64,000 nucleotides of DNA from Bacteroidaceae bacterium (GTDB taxonomy: Bacteria; Bacteroidota; Bacteroidia; Bacteroidales; Bacteroidaceae). The notes under the pieces are model-generated. The model was not told where the DNA came from and did no database searches. It saw only the letters and a list, made by a program, of their open reading frames with translations. The position numbers and the translations under genes are program-made. The stretch is taken from contig JAFWYF010000001.1 of assembly GCA_017522785.1 (NCBI GenBank), positions 62,001-126,000 on the forward strand, read 5' to 3'. How positions within the stretch are numbered: the first letter of the stretch is position 1; the number at the start of each line of letters is the position of its first letter. Positions 53,292 to 62,158 of this stretch are shown piece after piece.

Positions 53292-55047
53292 TAGAAACCT
53301 TTTTAACTATAAACGTCGTCCAACGGAGCAGGTATTTGTTGGAACAGTAACTATAGGTAGTGAAAATCCTGTCAGAGTACAGTCGATGACAAATACATCG
53401 ACAATGGACACAGAAGGTAGCGCAGAGCAAGTTGTGCGTATCGTTGAGCGTGGTGGCGAATTGGTTCGTTTGACAACACAAGGAAGTCGTGAGGCTATCA
53501 ATTTGGGGGCTATAAAAAAACTCCTTAAGGAGAAGGGGTGTAATGTCCCACTAGTTGCCGATGTACACTTTAATGCTTCTGTTGCAGATGTGGCTGCGCA
53601 ATACGCCGATAAGGTGCGTGTTAATCCCGGTAATTATGTCGATGCAGCACGTACATTCAAACATATAGATTATACCGATGCGGAATATGCCGACGAAATG
53701 GCACGTTTGCGTGAACGTTTTGTCTCATTTCTTAATCTATGTAAAAAAGAGGGTAAGGCTATTCGTGTTGGTGTTAATCATGGCTCTCTTTCCGATAGAA
53801 TAATGAGTCGTTATGGCGACACTCCATCGGGCGTTGTTGAATCGTGTATGGAGTTCCTACGTATTTGTCGCGACGAGAATTTTAAAAATGTAGTGGTTTC
53901 CATTAAAACCAGTAATACAGCAATGATGGTTACCACTGTCCGTCAGTTGGTTTTGGCTATGGAAAATGAGGATATACACTATCCTCTGCATCTAGGAGTA
54001 ACCGAGGCCGGCGATGCCGAAGATGGGCGAATAAAAAGTGCAGTTGGAATAGGTGCATTGCTCGCTGATGGTATAGGAGATACAGTACGAGTTTCACTTG
54101 CGGAGGCCCCTGAAAATGAAATACCTGTCGCAAAAGAACTTGTTAACCATGTGGCTTTGCGTGCCGGACATGCAACAATAGACGGGAATGTAGCTCCTAC
54201 ATTCAATTACTACGAGCCGAAGCGTCGCAAAACATTGGCTGTGGCATGCGTTGGTGGAGATGCTGTGCCTGTGGTTGTTGGTGGTGCCGATGCAGAGAGT
54301 GTCGATACTGTGCCCGATTTTGTTATTACAGGGGATGGTATAAAGTACAAAGAGAATATTGTTAAAGTTCTTCCTATAACATTTGCTGAATCTGCAAAAG
54401 AGGTTGTATTTGTTCCACTGCAATATAATGATATTACGTCCGAGAATATATCAATACTAAAAGCGAATGAGAACATAGTGATTGTTGCAAGCAGTAATCA
54501 TGTTAATCCTGTAGGAGAGATAAGGGCTTTGGTTCATCGCTTGATGATTGAAGGAGTTGATGCTCCTGTAATTTTACATCAAAAATATAATGAATCTTCT
54601 GTTGAAGCACTTCGTATAAAGGCAGCTGCTGATGCCGGTGTGCTGTTTATCGATGGTCTGCTAGATGGCTTGTGGATAGAAAACGAGGGTATCGCCGAAA
54701 AGGATATAAATTCTATTGCATTTGGTATCTTGCAGGCTACACGCGCCAGAATAAGTAAAACAGAGTATATTGCTTGTCCCGGGTGTGGACGTACAATGTA
54801 TAATTTGCAAGGAACCCTTGCAAAAATAAAGGCTGCTACCGGGCATTTGAAAGGATTAAAAATCGGTGTCATGGGTTGCATTGTAAATGGCCCCGGCGAA
54901 ATGGCAGATGCCGATTATGGCTACGTCGGTGCGGCACGTGGAAAGGTCAGTCTCTATCGTAAACAGGTGTGTGTCGAAAAGAATATCCCTGAAGAGGAGG
55001 CTATTGAACGTCTCTTGCAATTGATAGAGAATGATAGAAAGGGATAG
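53272..55047 (+). CDS. ispG: 4-hydroxy-3-methylbut-2-enyl diphosphate synthase, long form
   Basis: MEP-pathway [4Fe-4S] enzyme reducing MEcPP to HMBPP for isoprenoid synthesis. The N-terminal TIM barrel has VQSMTNTSTMD, VADVHFN and RVNPGNY. At 591 residues it is the long form, with a large insert domain between barrel and cluster domain (about 285-490), as in plants and Bacteroidota. Cluster ligands are Cys502 and Cys505 (CPGCGR), Cys536 (GVMGC) and probably Glu543. It overlaps purE by 20 bp and the acyltransferase by 17 bp. Confidence 0.95.
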   Translation: MTIKQINRNLFNYKRRPTEQVFVGTVTIGSENPVRVQSMTNTSTMDTEGSAEQVVRIVERGGELVRLTTQGSREAINLGAIKKLLKEKGCNVPLVADVHFNASVADVAAQYADKVRVNPGNYVDAARTFKHIDYTDAEYADEMARLRERFVSFLNLCKKEGKAIRVGVNHGSLSDRIMSRYGDTPSGVVESCMEFLRICRDENFKNVVVSIKTSNTAMMVTTVRQLVLAMENEDIHYPLHLGVTEAGDAEDGRIKSAVGIGALLADGIGDTVRVSLAEAPENEIPVAKELVNHVALRAGHATIDGNVAPTFNYYEPKRRKTLAVACVGGDAVPVVVGGADAESVDTVPDFVITGDGIKYKENIVKVLPITFAESAKEVVFVPLQYNDITSENISILKANENIVIVASSNHVNPVGEIRALVHRLMIEGVDAPVILHQKYNESSVEALRIKAAADAGVLFIDGLLDGLWIENEGIAEKDINSIAFGILQATRARISKTEYIACPGCGRTMYNLQGTLAKIKAATGHLKGLKIGVMGCIVNGPGEMADADYGYVGAARGKVSLYRKQVCVEKNIPEEEAIERLLQLIENDRKG

Positions 55048-56125
55048 CAGGTATACAAATTTGTCTCAAATAATAGCATGGGTCCGTTTACCTCTCATAA
55101 TAGGGGTTGTGTTGGCCCATGCGAATTTATATGCCCTTGTGGAGAATTGGTATGGTGAAACTCCCGTTTGGCCCCAATGGCTCATATTTATATTTTATAA
55201 TTTGAAAAATATTCTACTGCCGGAAAGAGTTGCTGTGCTATTTCTCATTTCCGGATTTTTCTTCTTCAAAGGAATACACAGAGCCGAACCTAATTTTTTT
55301 ATAAACAAACTGAAGCGTCGTGTACATTCATTGTTGGTGCCCTATATTGTTTGGAATACAATAGCCCTAATACTCTTTTATATAAAATCGAATGAAGTAT
55401 TGGGTAGCTTGTCGGTGCAGAGTGGCGAAGAGTTTTCTATTATAAAATATTTATCGGGTTATTGGGCTTTCTATTTTACCGGGGATACACCTGCAAATAT
55501 GCCACTTTGGTTCGTACGAAATCTAATGGTAATATGTTTATTGACCCCTTTGCTTTACAGATTATTGCGGACTACATGGAGTTGTTTTTTTTTAATTGTA
55601 CTGGCTTTTTGTTTGGTCTATGATATTGTTATTCCTATTAATGGATTAGATATTTCATCAATTTTTTTCTTTTCACTTGGTGCATGGCTACAGATTAATA
55701 ATGTGAGTATAGTTACTATTCCTGCAAAAGTGGGGTGGATGGCAGTTGCACTATATATACCTTTGTCATATTTTCAATTCGGTCTATATGATGAGCCTTG
55801 GTATATACTTTGCGCACTTGCTACTGTCTTAATAAAAGCTATTGCTTTGGTTTTTGCTGTGTCGGAGTTGTTTAAACATAGAATAATATGTTCTGTTCCT
55901 AAAATTGCAGAGCAAACATTCTACCTCTATGCTTTACATGGCTTAATTATCGGTCCGGTAATAAAAATTCTTTATATTCTTTCCGGGGCAACAAACAATC
56001 CGTTCTTGTTGCTGTTTATATCTCTGTTGTCGGTGTTTTTTGTGGTACTTCTTTCATTTATAAGTTATAATGTGCTAAAAAAATATGCCCCATCTTTTCT
56101 TAAAATCTTATCAGGTGGCAGATAA
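55031..56125 (+). CDS. Acyltransferase family 3 membrane protein
   Basis: 364 residues with about ten membrane helices. The N-terminal IIAWVRLPLIIGVVLAHANLY contains the His-bearing helix of acyltransferase family 3, the FLISGFFFFKG segment and the KLKRRVHSLLVPYIVWN block, with MPLWFVRNLMV further on. Such proteins transfer acetyl, succinyl or similar groups to surface sugars. The ATG is 17 bases inside ispG, giving coupled expression with an isoprenoid gene, perhaps only by convenience. The acceptor is unknown. It is the last gene of the unit, with no clear terminator after it. Confidence 0.82.
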   Translation: MIERDSRYTNLSQIIAWVRLPLIIGVVLAHANLYALVENWYGETPVWPQWLIFIFYNLKNILLPERVAVLFLISGFFFFKGIHRAEPNFFINKLKRRVHSLLVPYIVWNTIALILFYIKSNEVLGSLSVQSGEEFSIIKYLSGYWAFYFTGDTPANMPLWFVRNLMVICLLTPLLYRLLRTTWSCFFLIVLAFCLVYDIVIPINGLDISSIFFFSLGAWLQINNVSIVTIPAKVGWMAVALYIPLSYFQFGLYDEPWYILCALATVLIKAIALVFAVSELFKHRIICSVPKIAEQTFYLYALHGLIIGPVIKILYILSGATNNPFLLLFISLLSVFFVVLLSFISYNVLKKYAPSFLKILSGGR

Positions 56126-56201
56126 AATATACATTACTTTGTCATTTAATTCTTTTGCTACAAATTTTATCCGGTTATAAAAAACAAATAGTATATCTTA
56201 A

Positions 56202-56744
56202 GTGTTCTATTGTAGTATAAGTAATTTAAAACTTAGAAAGTTGGACACTGCTAAATTTAGGAAGGATTTGCTAGAGGTACAATCGGAATTGCAACGATTT
56301 GCATATAAACTTACAGCAGATAAAGATGAAGCGAATGATCTGCTTCAAGAGACATCGCTAAAAGCGTTGGACAATATGGATAAATATATGCCCGATACAA
56401 ATTTTAAGGGCTGGATATATACCATAATGCGTAATATCTTTATAAATAATTACCGTAAGGTGGTTCGGGACCAAACATTTGTCGATCGTACCGACAACCT
56501 CTATCACATGAATCAATCGCAGGAACTAGAGAATTATACCACCGAGAATAACTATGATACAAAAGAGATTTATCGTGTGGTAAATAATCTTCCAAAAGAG
56601 TATCGAATTCCCTTTATGATGCATTTGTCAGGTTTTAAATATCGTGAGATTGCCGATAGACTATCATTGCCACTGGGCACAGTTAAAAGTCGTATCTTCT
56701 TTACAAGGCAACACCTGCAACATCTTTTAAAGGATTATAAATAG
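56202..56744 (+). CDS. ECF-type RNA polymerase sigma factor
   Basis: About 165-180 residues. Region 2 has FAYKLTADKDEANDLLQETSLKAL and GWIYTIMRNIFINNYRK; region 4 has LPKEYRIPFMMHLSGF, YREIADRLSLPLGTVKSRIF. This is the common stand-alone Bacteroidota sigma type without an adjacent anti-sigma factor. There is no ATG in frame: the frame opens with GTG at 56202, directly after an in-frame TAA, and a TTG at 56241 would give a start closer to the family's usual N-terminus. Start is therefore uncertain. It is monocistronic, 181 bases from cysS. No housekeeping -7 box is convincing upstream. Confidence 0.85.
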   Translation: MFYCSISNLKLRKLDTAKFRKDLLEVQSELQRFAYKLTADKDEANDLLQETSLKALDNMDKYMPDTNFKGWIYTIMRNIFINNYRKVVRDQTFVDRTDNLYHMNQSQELENYTTENNYDTKEIYRVVNNLPKEYRIPFMMHLSGFKYREIADRLSLPLGTVKSRIFFTRQHLQHLLKDYK

Positions 56745-56859
56745 AAAAGATAGCGAACACATCGTCTGAAATTTCATATATCAATATATTCTCTCATGGC
56801 CCTATGAAATTATAAAATGAATTAAAATGATATTTCTTTATTGCTATTCTGTTTAATTG

Positions 56860-56892
56860 TTGTCAGTTTTTGGTTTTTTATCACTATCTTCG
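56860..56892 (+). promoter_or_regulatory. Promoter of cysS-M28-sufE
   Basis: TATCTTCG (56885-56892, followed by C) with TTG about 22 bases upstream. The ATG lies 33 bases downstream. A weak inverted repeat (56770-56778 with 56803-56811) precedes it. Confidence 0.5.
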
Positions 56893-56925
56893 CGTCTTAG
56901 ATAGTAACAATAAAGAGAATGCTTT

Positions 56926-58401
56926 ATGGAAAATAAATTTATGATATACAATACTCTTTCTCGTAAGAAAGAGGTGTTTGAACCACTGCATGCTCCCAAC
57001 GTGGGATTATATGTGTGTGGTCCTACTGTTTATGGCGATGCGCATCTTGGTCATGCTCGCCCTGCTATTACGTTTGATGTGCTCTTCCGCTATCTAAAGA
57101 ATCTTGGTTACAAGGTTCGTTATGTTCGTAACATTACAGATGTGGGTCATCTTGAACATGATGCCGATGAAGGTGAGGACAAAATAGCTAAAAAAGCACG
57201 TTTGGAGCAGTTGGAACCAATGGAGGTTGTGCAATACTATACCTTGCGCTATCACAAGGCTATGGAGTCGTTGAATGTACTTCCACCTAGTATAGAACCT
57301 CATGCATCGGGTCATATAATAGAGCAAATACAATTGGTTAAAGAGATTCTCGACAATGGTTTTGCTTATGAGAGTGAAGGCTCTGTATATTTCGATGTTG
57401 CAAAATATGATAAGGCGCATAACTATGGTGTGCTGTCGGGACGTAATTTGGATGATGTACTAAATACTACACGTGAACTAGACGGTCAGAACGAGAAACG
57501 TAATCCGGCCGATTTTGCTTTATGGAAATGTGCACAACCCGAGCACATAATGCGTTGGCCCTCACCGTGGAGCGATGGCTTTCCCGGATGGCACTGTGAG
57601 TGCACTGCAATGGGACGTAAATATCTAGGTGAACAGTTTGATATTCATGGTGGTGGCATGGACCTTATCTTCCCTCATCATGAGTGTGAAATTGCGCAAG
57701 GTGTTGCGGCTATGGGACATCAGGTTGTTAAGTATTGGATGCATAACAATATGATTACCATAAATGGACAAAAGATGGGTAAATCGTATGGTAACTTCAT
57801 AAATCTAAGCGAATTCTTTACCGGTTCACATCCGTTGCTTGCGCAGGCATATTCGCCAATGACAATCCGTTTCTTTATTTTACAAGCACATTATCGTAGC
57901 ACAGTAGATTTCAGTAACGAAGCATTGCAAGCAGCCGAAAAGGGACTACAACGTCTAATGGATGCATGGAAAACTCTTAATTCATTAACAGCTTCGGCAG
58001 AAACAACTGTCGATGTGGTCGGCTTGCGTAGCAGATGTTACGATGCGATGAACGACGATATGAATACAGCGCAAGTCATCTCTCATTTGTTCGATGCTTC
58101 ACGTGCAATAAATCAGATTGCAGATAAAAAAGCAACAATCTCAGAGAACGATTTGAATGAGTTAAAAGAGACATTCCGACTTTTCGCGTTCGATGTTCTT
58201 GGTTTAAAAGAGGAGCGTGGCAGTGATAGTGGCAGGGAAGAGGCTTTTGGTAGAGTAGTGGACATGCTACTAGAACAGCGTCAGGCAGCAAAGGCGGCAA
58301 AAGATTGGGCAACAAGTGATAGAATACGCGATGAATTGGCTACGCTTGGCTTTGAGGTGAAAGACACAAAAGATGGTGCAACATGGAAACTAAATCGATA
58401 G
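56926..58401 (+). CDS. cysS: Cysteinyl-tRNA synthetase
   Basis: Charges tRNA-Cys. The zinc ligand Cys31 is in [13 protein letters not shown]-type HLGH is at residues 40-43, the WHCECTAMG segment supplies further zinc ligands, and the KMSKS loop is KMGKS at about 280. The DALR-type C-terminal helices end the protein. At 491 residues it is complete. Its last 19 bases overlap the M28 gene, implying coupling. Confidence 0.96.
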   Translation: MENKFMIYNTLSRKKEVFEPLHAPNVGLYVCGPTVYGDAHLGHARPAITFDVLFRYLKNLGYKVRYVRNITDVGHLEHDADEGEDKIAKKARLEQLEPMEVVQYYTLRYHKAMESLNVLPPSIEPHASGHIIEQIQLVKEILDNGFAYESEGSVYFDVAKYDKAHNYGVLSGRNLDDVLNTTRELDGQNEKRNPADFALWKCAQPEHIMRWPSPWSDGFPGWHCECTAMGRKYLGEQFDIHGGGMDLIFPHHECEIAQGVAAMGHQVVKYWMHNNMITINGQKMGKSYGNFINLSEFFTGSHPLLAQAYSPMTIRFFILQAHYRSTVDFSNEALQAAEKGLQRLMDAWKTLNSLTASAETTVDVVGLRSRCYDAMNDDMNTAQVISHLFDASRAINQIADKKATISENDLNELKETFRLFAFDVLGLKEERGSDSGREEAFGRVVDMLLEQRQAAKAAKDWATSDRIRDELATLGFEVKDTKDGATWKLNR

Positions 58402-59387
58402 TAAGGAGTATTCTTTTGTTACCTCTCATTTGCCTGTTGTTATTGGTTTCATGTGGAGCCGGGAATAAACATAAAGAGAATGCAAAGTCTGTCCCAATGT
58501 CGGTCATTGTTCCTATTTTTAATGGCGATAGCGCATACAGTTTTGTAAATAGTCAGGTTGCTTTTGGTCCCCGTGTACCCAATACTCAGGCGCATGTCGA
58601 TTGTGGAAATTGGTTAGAGAGTAAGTTACGTGGCTATGGAGCAGAGGTGGTGGCACAGAATATGGAACTGACTGCATATAATGGAACGAAGCTGCAAGCT
58701 CGCAATATTATTGCACAATTCCAACCCGAAAATAAGAAACGTGTGCTGTTGTGTGCCCATTGGGACAGTCGCCCATGGGCCGACTCCGACCCTAACCCCG
58801 ACAATCATTATAAACCAATCCTAGGAGCAAACGATGGTGGTAGTGGTGTTGGTGTTCTATTGGAGATTGCTCGTCAAATCTCTATGGTTCCAACTACTAT
58901 AGGTGTCGATATTGTATTGTTCGATGCCGAGGATTATGGTGTGCACGAAAAGGAGAGCTCCGAAATGGAACATTCATGGGCTTTAGGCTCTCAATACTGG
59001 GCACGTATGCCTCATAAAAACAACTATAATGCACGTTACGGAATACTTCTAGATATAGTAGGTGCTCCCGGTTCAAAATTCCATAAAGAGAGAATTTCGG
59101 TACATTTTGCCGAGAGCATAGTTAATAAAATATGGAGCTGTGCGTCTAACTTGGGATATGGTGATACTTTTATAAGTGAAGATGGTGGATATATAACTGA
59201 TGATCACTTTTATGTAAATCAGTTTTTGGGTGTTCCTTGCATCGACATAATAAATTACGACCCGGAGAGCCCCAATGGCTTTGGCCCTCACCATCATACC
59301 ATGAATGATAATATGGACTGGATATCGGCAGATATGCTTAAAATTGTTGGACAAACTGTATTGACAGTTATTTATAACGAAAAATAA
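58383..59387 (+). CDS. M28-family lipoprotein, glutaminyl-peptide cyclotransferase-like
   Basis: 334 residues, with lipoprotein signal and lipobox VSC (Cys24), so membrane-anchored in the periplasm. Zinc-binding motifs of M28 glutaminyl cyclases are visible: HWDSRPW (His126, Asp128), GANDGGSGV (Asp151), DAEDYG (about 181-186) and GPHHHTMND near residue 300. The large LFDAEDYG and WALGSQYWA region is typical of Bacteroidota QC. Such enzymes cyclise N-terminal Gln of exported proteins to pyroglutamate. It overlaps cysS by 19 bp and shares a base with sufE. An aminopeptidase activity cannot be excluded from sequence. Confidence 0.87.
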   Translation: METKSIVRSILLLPLICLLLLVSCGAGNKHKENAKSVPMSVIVPIFNGDSAYSFVNSQVAFGPRVPNTQAHVDCGNWLESKLRGYGAEVVAQNMELTAYNGTKLQARNIIAQFQPENKKRVLLCAHWDSRPWADSDPNPDNHYKPILGANDGGSGVGVLLEIARQISMVPTTIGVDIVLFDAEDYGVHEKESSEMEHSWALGSQYWARMPHKNNYNARYGILLDIVGAPGSKFHKERISVHFAESIVNKIWSCASNLGYGDTFISEDGGYITDDHFYVNQFLGVPCIDIINYDPESPNGFGPHHHTMNDNMDWISADMLKIVGQTVLTVIYNEK

Positions 59388-59818
59388 TGAGTACTATAAA
59401 AGAAAAACAGGATGAAATAATTGAGGAGTTTTCTGCTTTCGACGATTGGATGGACCGCTATCAGTTGCTAATTGATTTAGGTAGCGAACAGGAGCCTCTT
59501 GATGAAAAATATAAGACAGACAATAATCTTATTGAAGGATGTCAGAGTCGTGTTTGGCTACAGGCCGATTTTGTAGACGGCAAGGTGGTTTTTAGAGCAG
59601 AGAGTGATGCGCTTATAGTGAAAGGAATTGTATCTCTATTAATAAAAGTCTATTCGGGGCATTCTCCCGAAGAGATTCTCGATAATGAACTCTATTTTGT
59701 CGAGGCCATTGGTCTGCGCGAACATCTTTCTCCAACACGTAGCAATGGTCTTGTTGCTATGATTAAGCAAATGAGGCTCTATGCTATGGCTTTCAAAGTA
59801 AAAATGGCACAAGAATAA
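59387..59818 (+). CDS. sufE: SufE-family sulfur acceptor protein
   Basis: Takes persulfide sulfur from the cysteine desulfurase SufS for Fe-S cluster assembly. The acceptor Cys52 lies in LIEGCQSRVWL, and the GHSPEEIL and SPTRSNGL blocks follow. The length, 143 residues, is normal. The ATG shares one base with the M28 stop (TAATG). No suf genes are adjacent. The operon ends in a hairpin that overlaps the convergent LD-carboxypeptidase gene. Confidence 0.94.
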   Translation: MSTIKEKQDEIIEEFSAFDDWMDRYQLLIDLGSEQEPLDEKYKTDNNLIEGCQSRVWLQADFVDGKVVFRAESDALIVKGIVSLLIKVYSGHSPEEILDNELYFVEAIGLREHLSPTRSNGLVAMIKQMRLYAMAFKVKMAQE

Positions 59819-59837
59819 TTTTTATTATGTAAATAGT

Positions 59838-60737
59838 TTAACCGCGTTTGAATGTTAATTCGACGCGGTTTTTGTCTATAATAAGTTCTGCATCTGTTCC
59901 TATGAGCATAGGGTAGTTGTTATCGCAGTGCCCAATAGGAAAATTATAACATGTGGGTATATTGTAATTGGCAACTACGGAGTGAATGATGTCGTAAACC
60001 GAACTGCCAATTCCCGGTTGCTCTTTAATATTGTTGAATTGCCCAATTATAATACCACTTATTTTGGATAATGCACCTGTAAGTTTCAATTGATACACCA
60101 TGCGCTCAATACGGTAAAGAGGCTCGTTAATATCTTCGATAAATAAAATGCTTTTCTCTTTTAGAATGTTGTATGGTGTACCAATGAGCGAAGATATAAT
60201 GGATAAATTTCCACCTACGATGGTCCCTTTTGCCTCTCCTGTAATATTTAACCTGTGTGCTTCTATTGCGTATGTTGGCATTTTGCCAAATAGTATATCC
60301 CTTAGATATAAATTTGCACAGCTGTTGCCATGAGATAACTGACGGCATTGTGCGGAATGGATGGATGCGACTCCTGCTATCAAACTACCTGCTAATAATG
60401 CAGTGCAATCGCTCATACCCATAACCCATTTTGGATTATCTTTTATTGCATTTGTGAATTTTTCCAGAATATGAACACAACCATATCCACCATAACTACA
60501 TAGTATGGCTTTTATGTTATTGTCGCTTATGGCATCTAAAAAATCTTTTGTGCGTTCCTCGATGCTACCGGAATAGTACCCTATGTTCCCAAAACAATGG
60601 GGTGTAAAGAGTACATTAAGTCCCCAACTCTTCAAAGTCTCTGCTGCTTTTGTTGCAATGGATATGTCCGATAATGCTCCTGCTGGGGAGACAATGGCTA
60701 CAGTATCACCTTTCTCTAAAAATGGAGGAATAAGCAT
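59838..60737 (-). CDS. LD-carboxypeptidase (peptidase family S66)
   Basis: Cleaves the terminal D-Ala from muropeptide tetrapeptides in murein recycling. The start LEKGDTVAIVSPAGALS and the active-site region YGGYGCVHIL are family hallmarks; the usual nucleophile Ser is in VMGMSDCTALL at about 108-118. The C-terminal domain has the catalytic Glu/His region, GNLSIISSLIGT and IGHCDNNYPMLIGT. At 299 residues it is complete. It starts 1 base after the U32 gene stop and forms a leftward pair with it. Confidence 0.9.
   Translation of the reverse strand: MLIPPFLEKGDTVAIVSPAGALSDISIATKAAETLKSWGLNVLFTPHCFGNIGYYSGSIEERTKDFLDAISDNNIKAILCSYGGYGCVHILEKFTNAIKDNPKWVMGMSDCTALLAGSLIAGVASIHSAQCRQLSHGNSCANLYLRDILFGKMPTYAIEAHRLNITGEAKGTIVGGNLSIISSLIGTPYNILKEKSILFIEDINEPLYRIERMVYQLKLTGALSKISGIIIGQFNNIKEQPGIGSSVYDIIHSVVANYNIPTCYNFPIGHCDNNYPMLIGTDAELIIDKNRVELTFKRG
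59840..59870 (+). terminator. Terminator of the cysS-M28-sufE operon, inside the 3' end of the convergent gene
   Basis: AACCGCGT (59840-59847) pairs with ACGCGGTT (59863-59870) around a 15-base loop and runs into T5 on the plus strand. The hairpin is formed by the last codons of the leftward LD-carboxypeptidase gene. Confidence 0.65.
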
Positions 60738-60738
60738 A

Positions 60739-61992
60739 TCAGTTGCAACTAGCAGTGCTTACAATCTTGTACAGTTTATCGGCAGGGCGCACTTTGCCCG
60801 GTACTTTGAAAGAGACATACACTCCTTTGGGAACGGTATCTACAGCTTTTAAATCGACACGTGCTTCTTCTAAATCTAAATACATGGCACCTGTAGTGGG
60901 CCCTGTTACAAGTAATTTATCGCCTACATGTAGTTCACCGGCCTCTATCAGAAATTCTCCAACGCCTAACTTGGAAAAATATTTTATCCCTTTTCCGATA
61001 TAAACTTTGCGCTCAGTGGCTTGTGAACCATATTTGTCGCTCCACTCTCCTAGCTTTTGTCCAAGGTAGTAGCCATCCCAAAAACCTCTGTTGAATACGG
61101 TAGATAGACGTTTGTCCCAATCCTCTTTCTTCTCGTCGGTGAAACAGCCGTTGATGTATGCATCTAAAGCTTCGCAATAGCATTCTACTACGGTCTTAAC
61201 ATACTCAGGTCCTCTTGCACGTCCCTCTATTTTGAACACTCGTACTCCTGCCTCTATCATTTTGTCCATGAAACGAATAGTCTTGAGGTCCTTGGGCGAC
61301 ATAATATATTTGTTATCTATCTCTAATTCGATATCGCTTTCACGGTCCTTTACAATATATCCTCTGCGACATACCTGCATACATTCACCTCGGTTGGCAC
61401 TGCGTCCGAGTTGGTGTAATGACATATAACATTTTCCCGATATAGCCATGCATAGAGCGCCATGACAGAACATCTCAATACGAATCTGTTCTCCTTTTGG
61501 ACCAAGAATATTTTCATCTATAATTCTTTTATGTATCTCGGCAACCTGTTCAATGTTCAGTTCACGTGCAAGTACTACAACATCGGCAAATTGTGCGTAG
61601 AACTTAAGTGCTTCGCTATTGCTAATATTAAGTTGGGTCGATAGATGAACCTCCATGCCAATGCTATTGCAGTATTGTAGAACAGCAACATCGGCTGCTA
61701 TAACAGCCGAAATGCCCGACTCTTTTGCTGCATCTACAATTCGGTGCATCATTACAATATCGTTCTCATAAATTATGGTATTTACGGTAAGATAGCTTTT
61801 TACATTATGTTCATCGCATATTGCCGCAATTTCTCGTAGGTCGCTTATACTGAATGTACTTGCAGAGTGTGAACGCATGTTTAAATGCTCAATGCCAAAA
61901 TAAATTGAATTTGCACCTGCTTGTATTGCAGCCATAAGACTCTCACGTGAGCCGGCCGGAGCCATAATCTCTATTTCGTTCCTTGAAACCAT
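60739..61992 (-). CDS. U32-family protein (YegQ/TrhP-like)
   Basis: 417 residues named for an old peptidase family, but most studied members are Fe-S proteins of RNA or ubiquinone hydroxylation. LMAPAGS-type start (IMAPAGSRESLMAAIQAGA), HLSTQLNISN and the conserved Cys cluster MFCHGALCMAISGKCYMS plus NRGECMQVCRRGY, presumably cluster ligands, are visible. The C-terminus has a small beta-barrel. By resemblance it is closest to the tRNA hydroxylation protein TrhP; the exact substrate is not provable here. It is followed at once by the LD-carboxypeptidase gene. Confidence 0.87.
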   Translation of the reverse strand: MVSRNEIEIMAPAGSRESLMAAIQAGANSIYFGIEHLNMRSHSASTFSISDLREIAAICDEHNVKSYLTVNTIIYENDIVMMHRIVDAAKESGISAVIAADVAVLQYCNSIGMEVHLSTQLNISNSEALKFYAQFADVVVLARELNIEQVAEIHKRIIDENILGPKGEQIRIEMFCHGALCMAISGKCYMSLHQLGRSANRGECMQVCRRGYIVKDRESDIELEIDNKYIMSPKDLKTIRFMDKMIEAGVRVFKIEGRARGPEYVKTVVECYCEALDAYINGCFTDEKKEDWDKRLSTVFNRGFWDGYYLGQKLGEWSDKYGSQATERKVYIGKGIKYFSKLGVGEFLIEAGELHVGDKLLVTGPTTGAMYLDLEEARVDLKAVDTVPKGVYVSFKVPGKVRPADKLYKIVSTASCN

Positions 61993-62108
61993 TGCTAAGA
62001 TTCTATTTGAATTTACTATATGTTCTTTATTCTAAGTAGTACATGTTACTTATCTGTTGCTAAATTAGTAATAAAAAAGGAAAATACTTTCATTCCGTCA
62101 TCTAATTG

Positions 62109-62139
62109 TTGTTTTTATGCTCGCTTTAAAGTATTTTCG
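62109..62139 (+). promoter_or_regulatory. Promoter of dus
   Basis: TATTTTCG (62132-62139, followed by C) with TTG about 20 bases upstream. The predicted transcription start near 62145 excludes the ATG at 62117 and supports the one at 62159. Confidence 0.5.
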
Positions 62140-62158
62140 CGCTCAGAATAAGTTTTAT

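Noticed and set aside
56770-56811. Inverted repeat after the sigma factor gene as a terminator
   Set aside because: Only 9 bp of A/T-rich pairing with a 24-base loop and no T-tract; too weak to call.
57750-57800. KMGKS instead of KMSKS in CysRS as a damaged active-site loop
   Set aside because: The rest of the enzyme is intact, the loop lysines are present and, as far as I recall, this form occurs in related Bacteroidota enzymes, so it is a tolerated variant.
60739-61992. Treating the U32 protein as a protease
   Set aside because: The conserved Cys cluster and its resemblance to TrhP/RlhA-type proteins fit RNA hydroxylation better than proteolysis.
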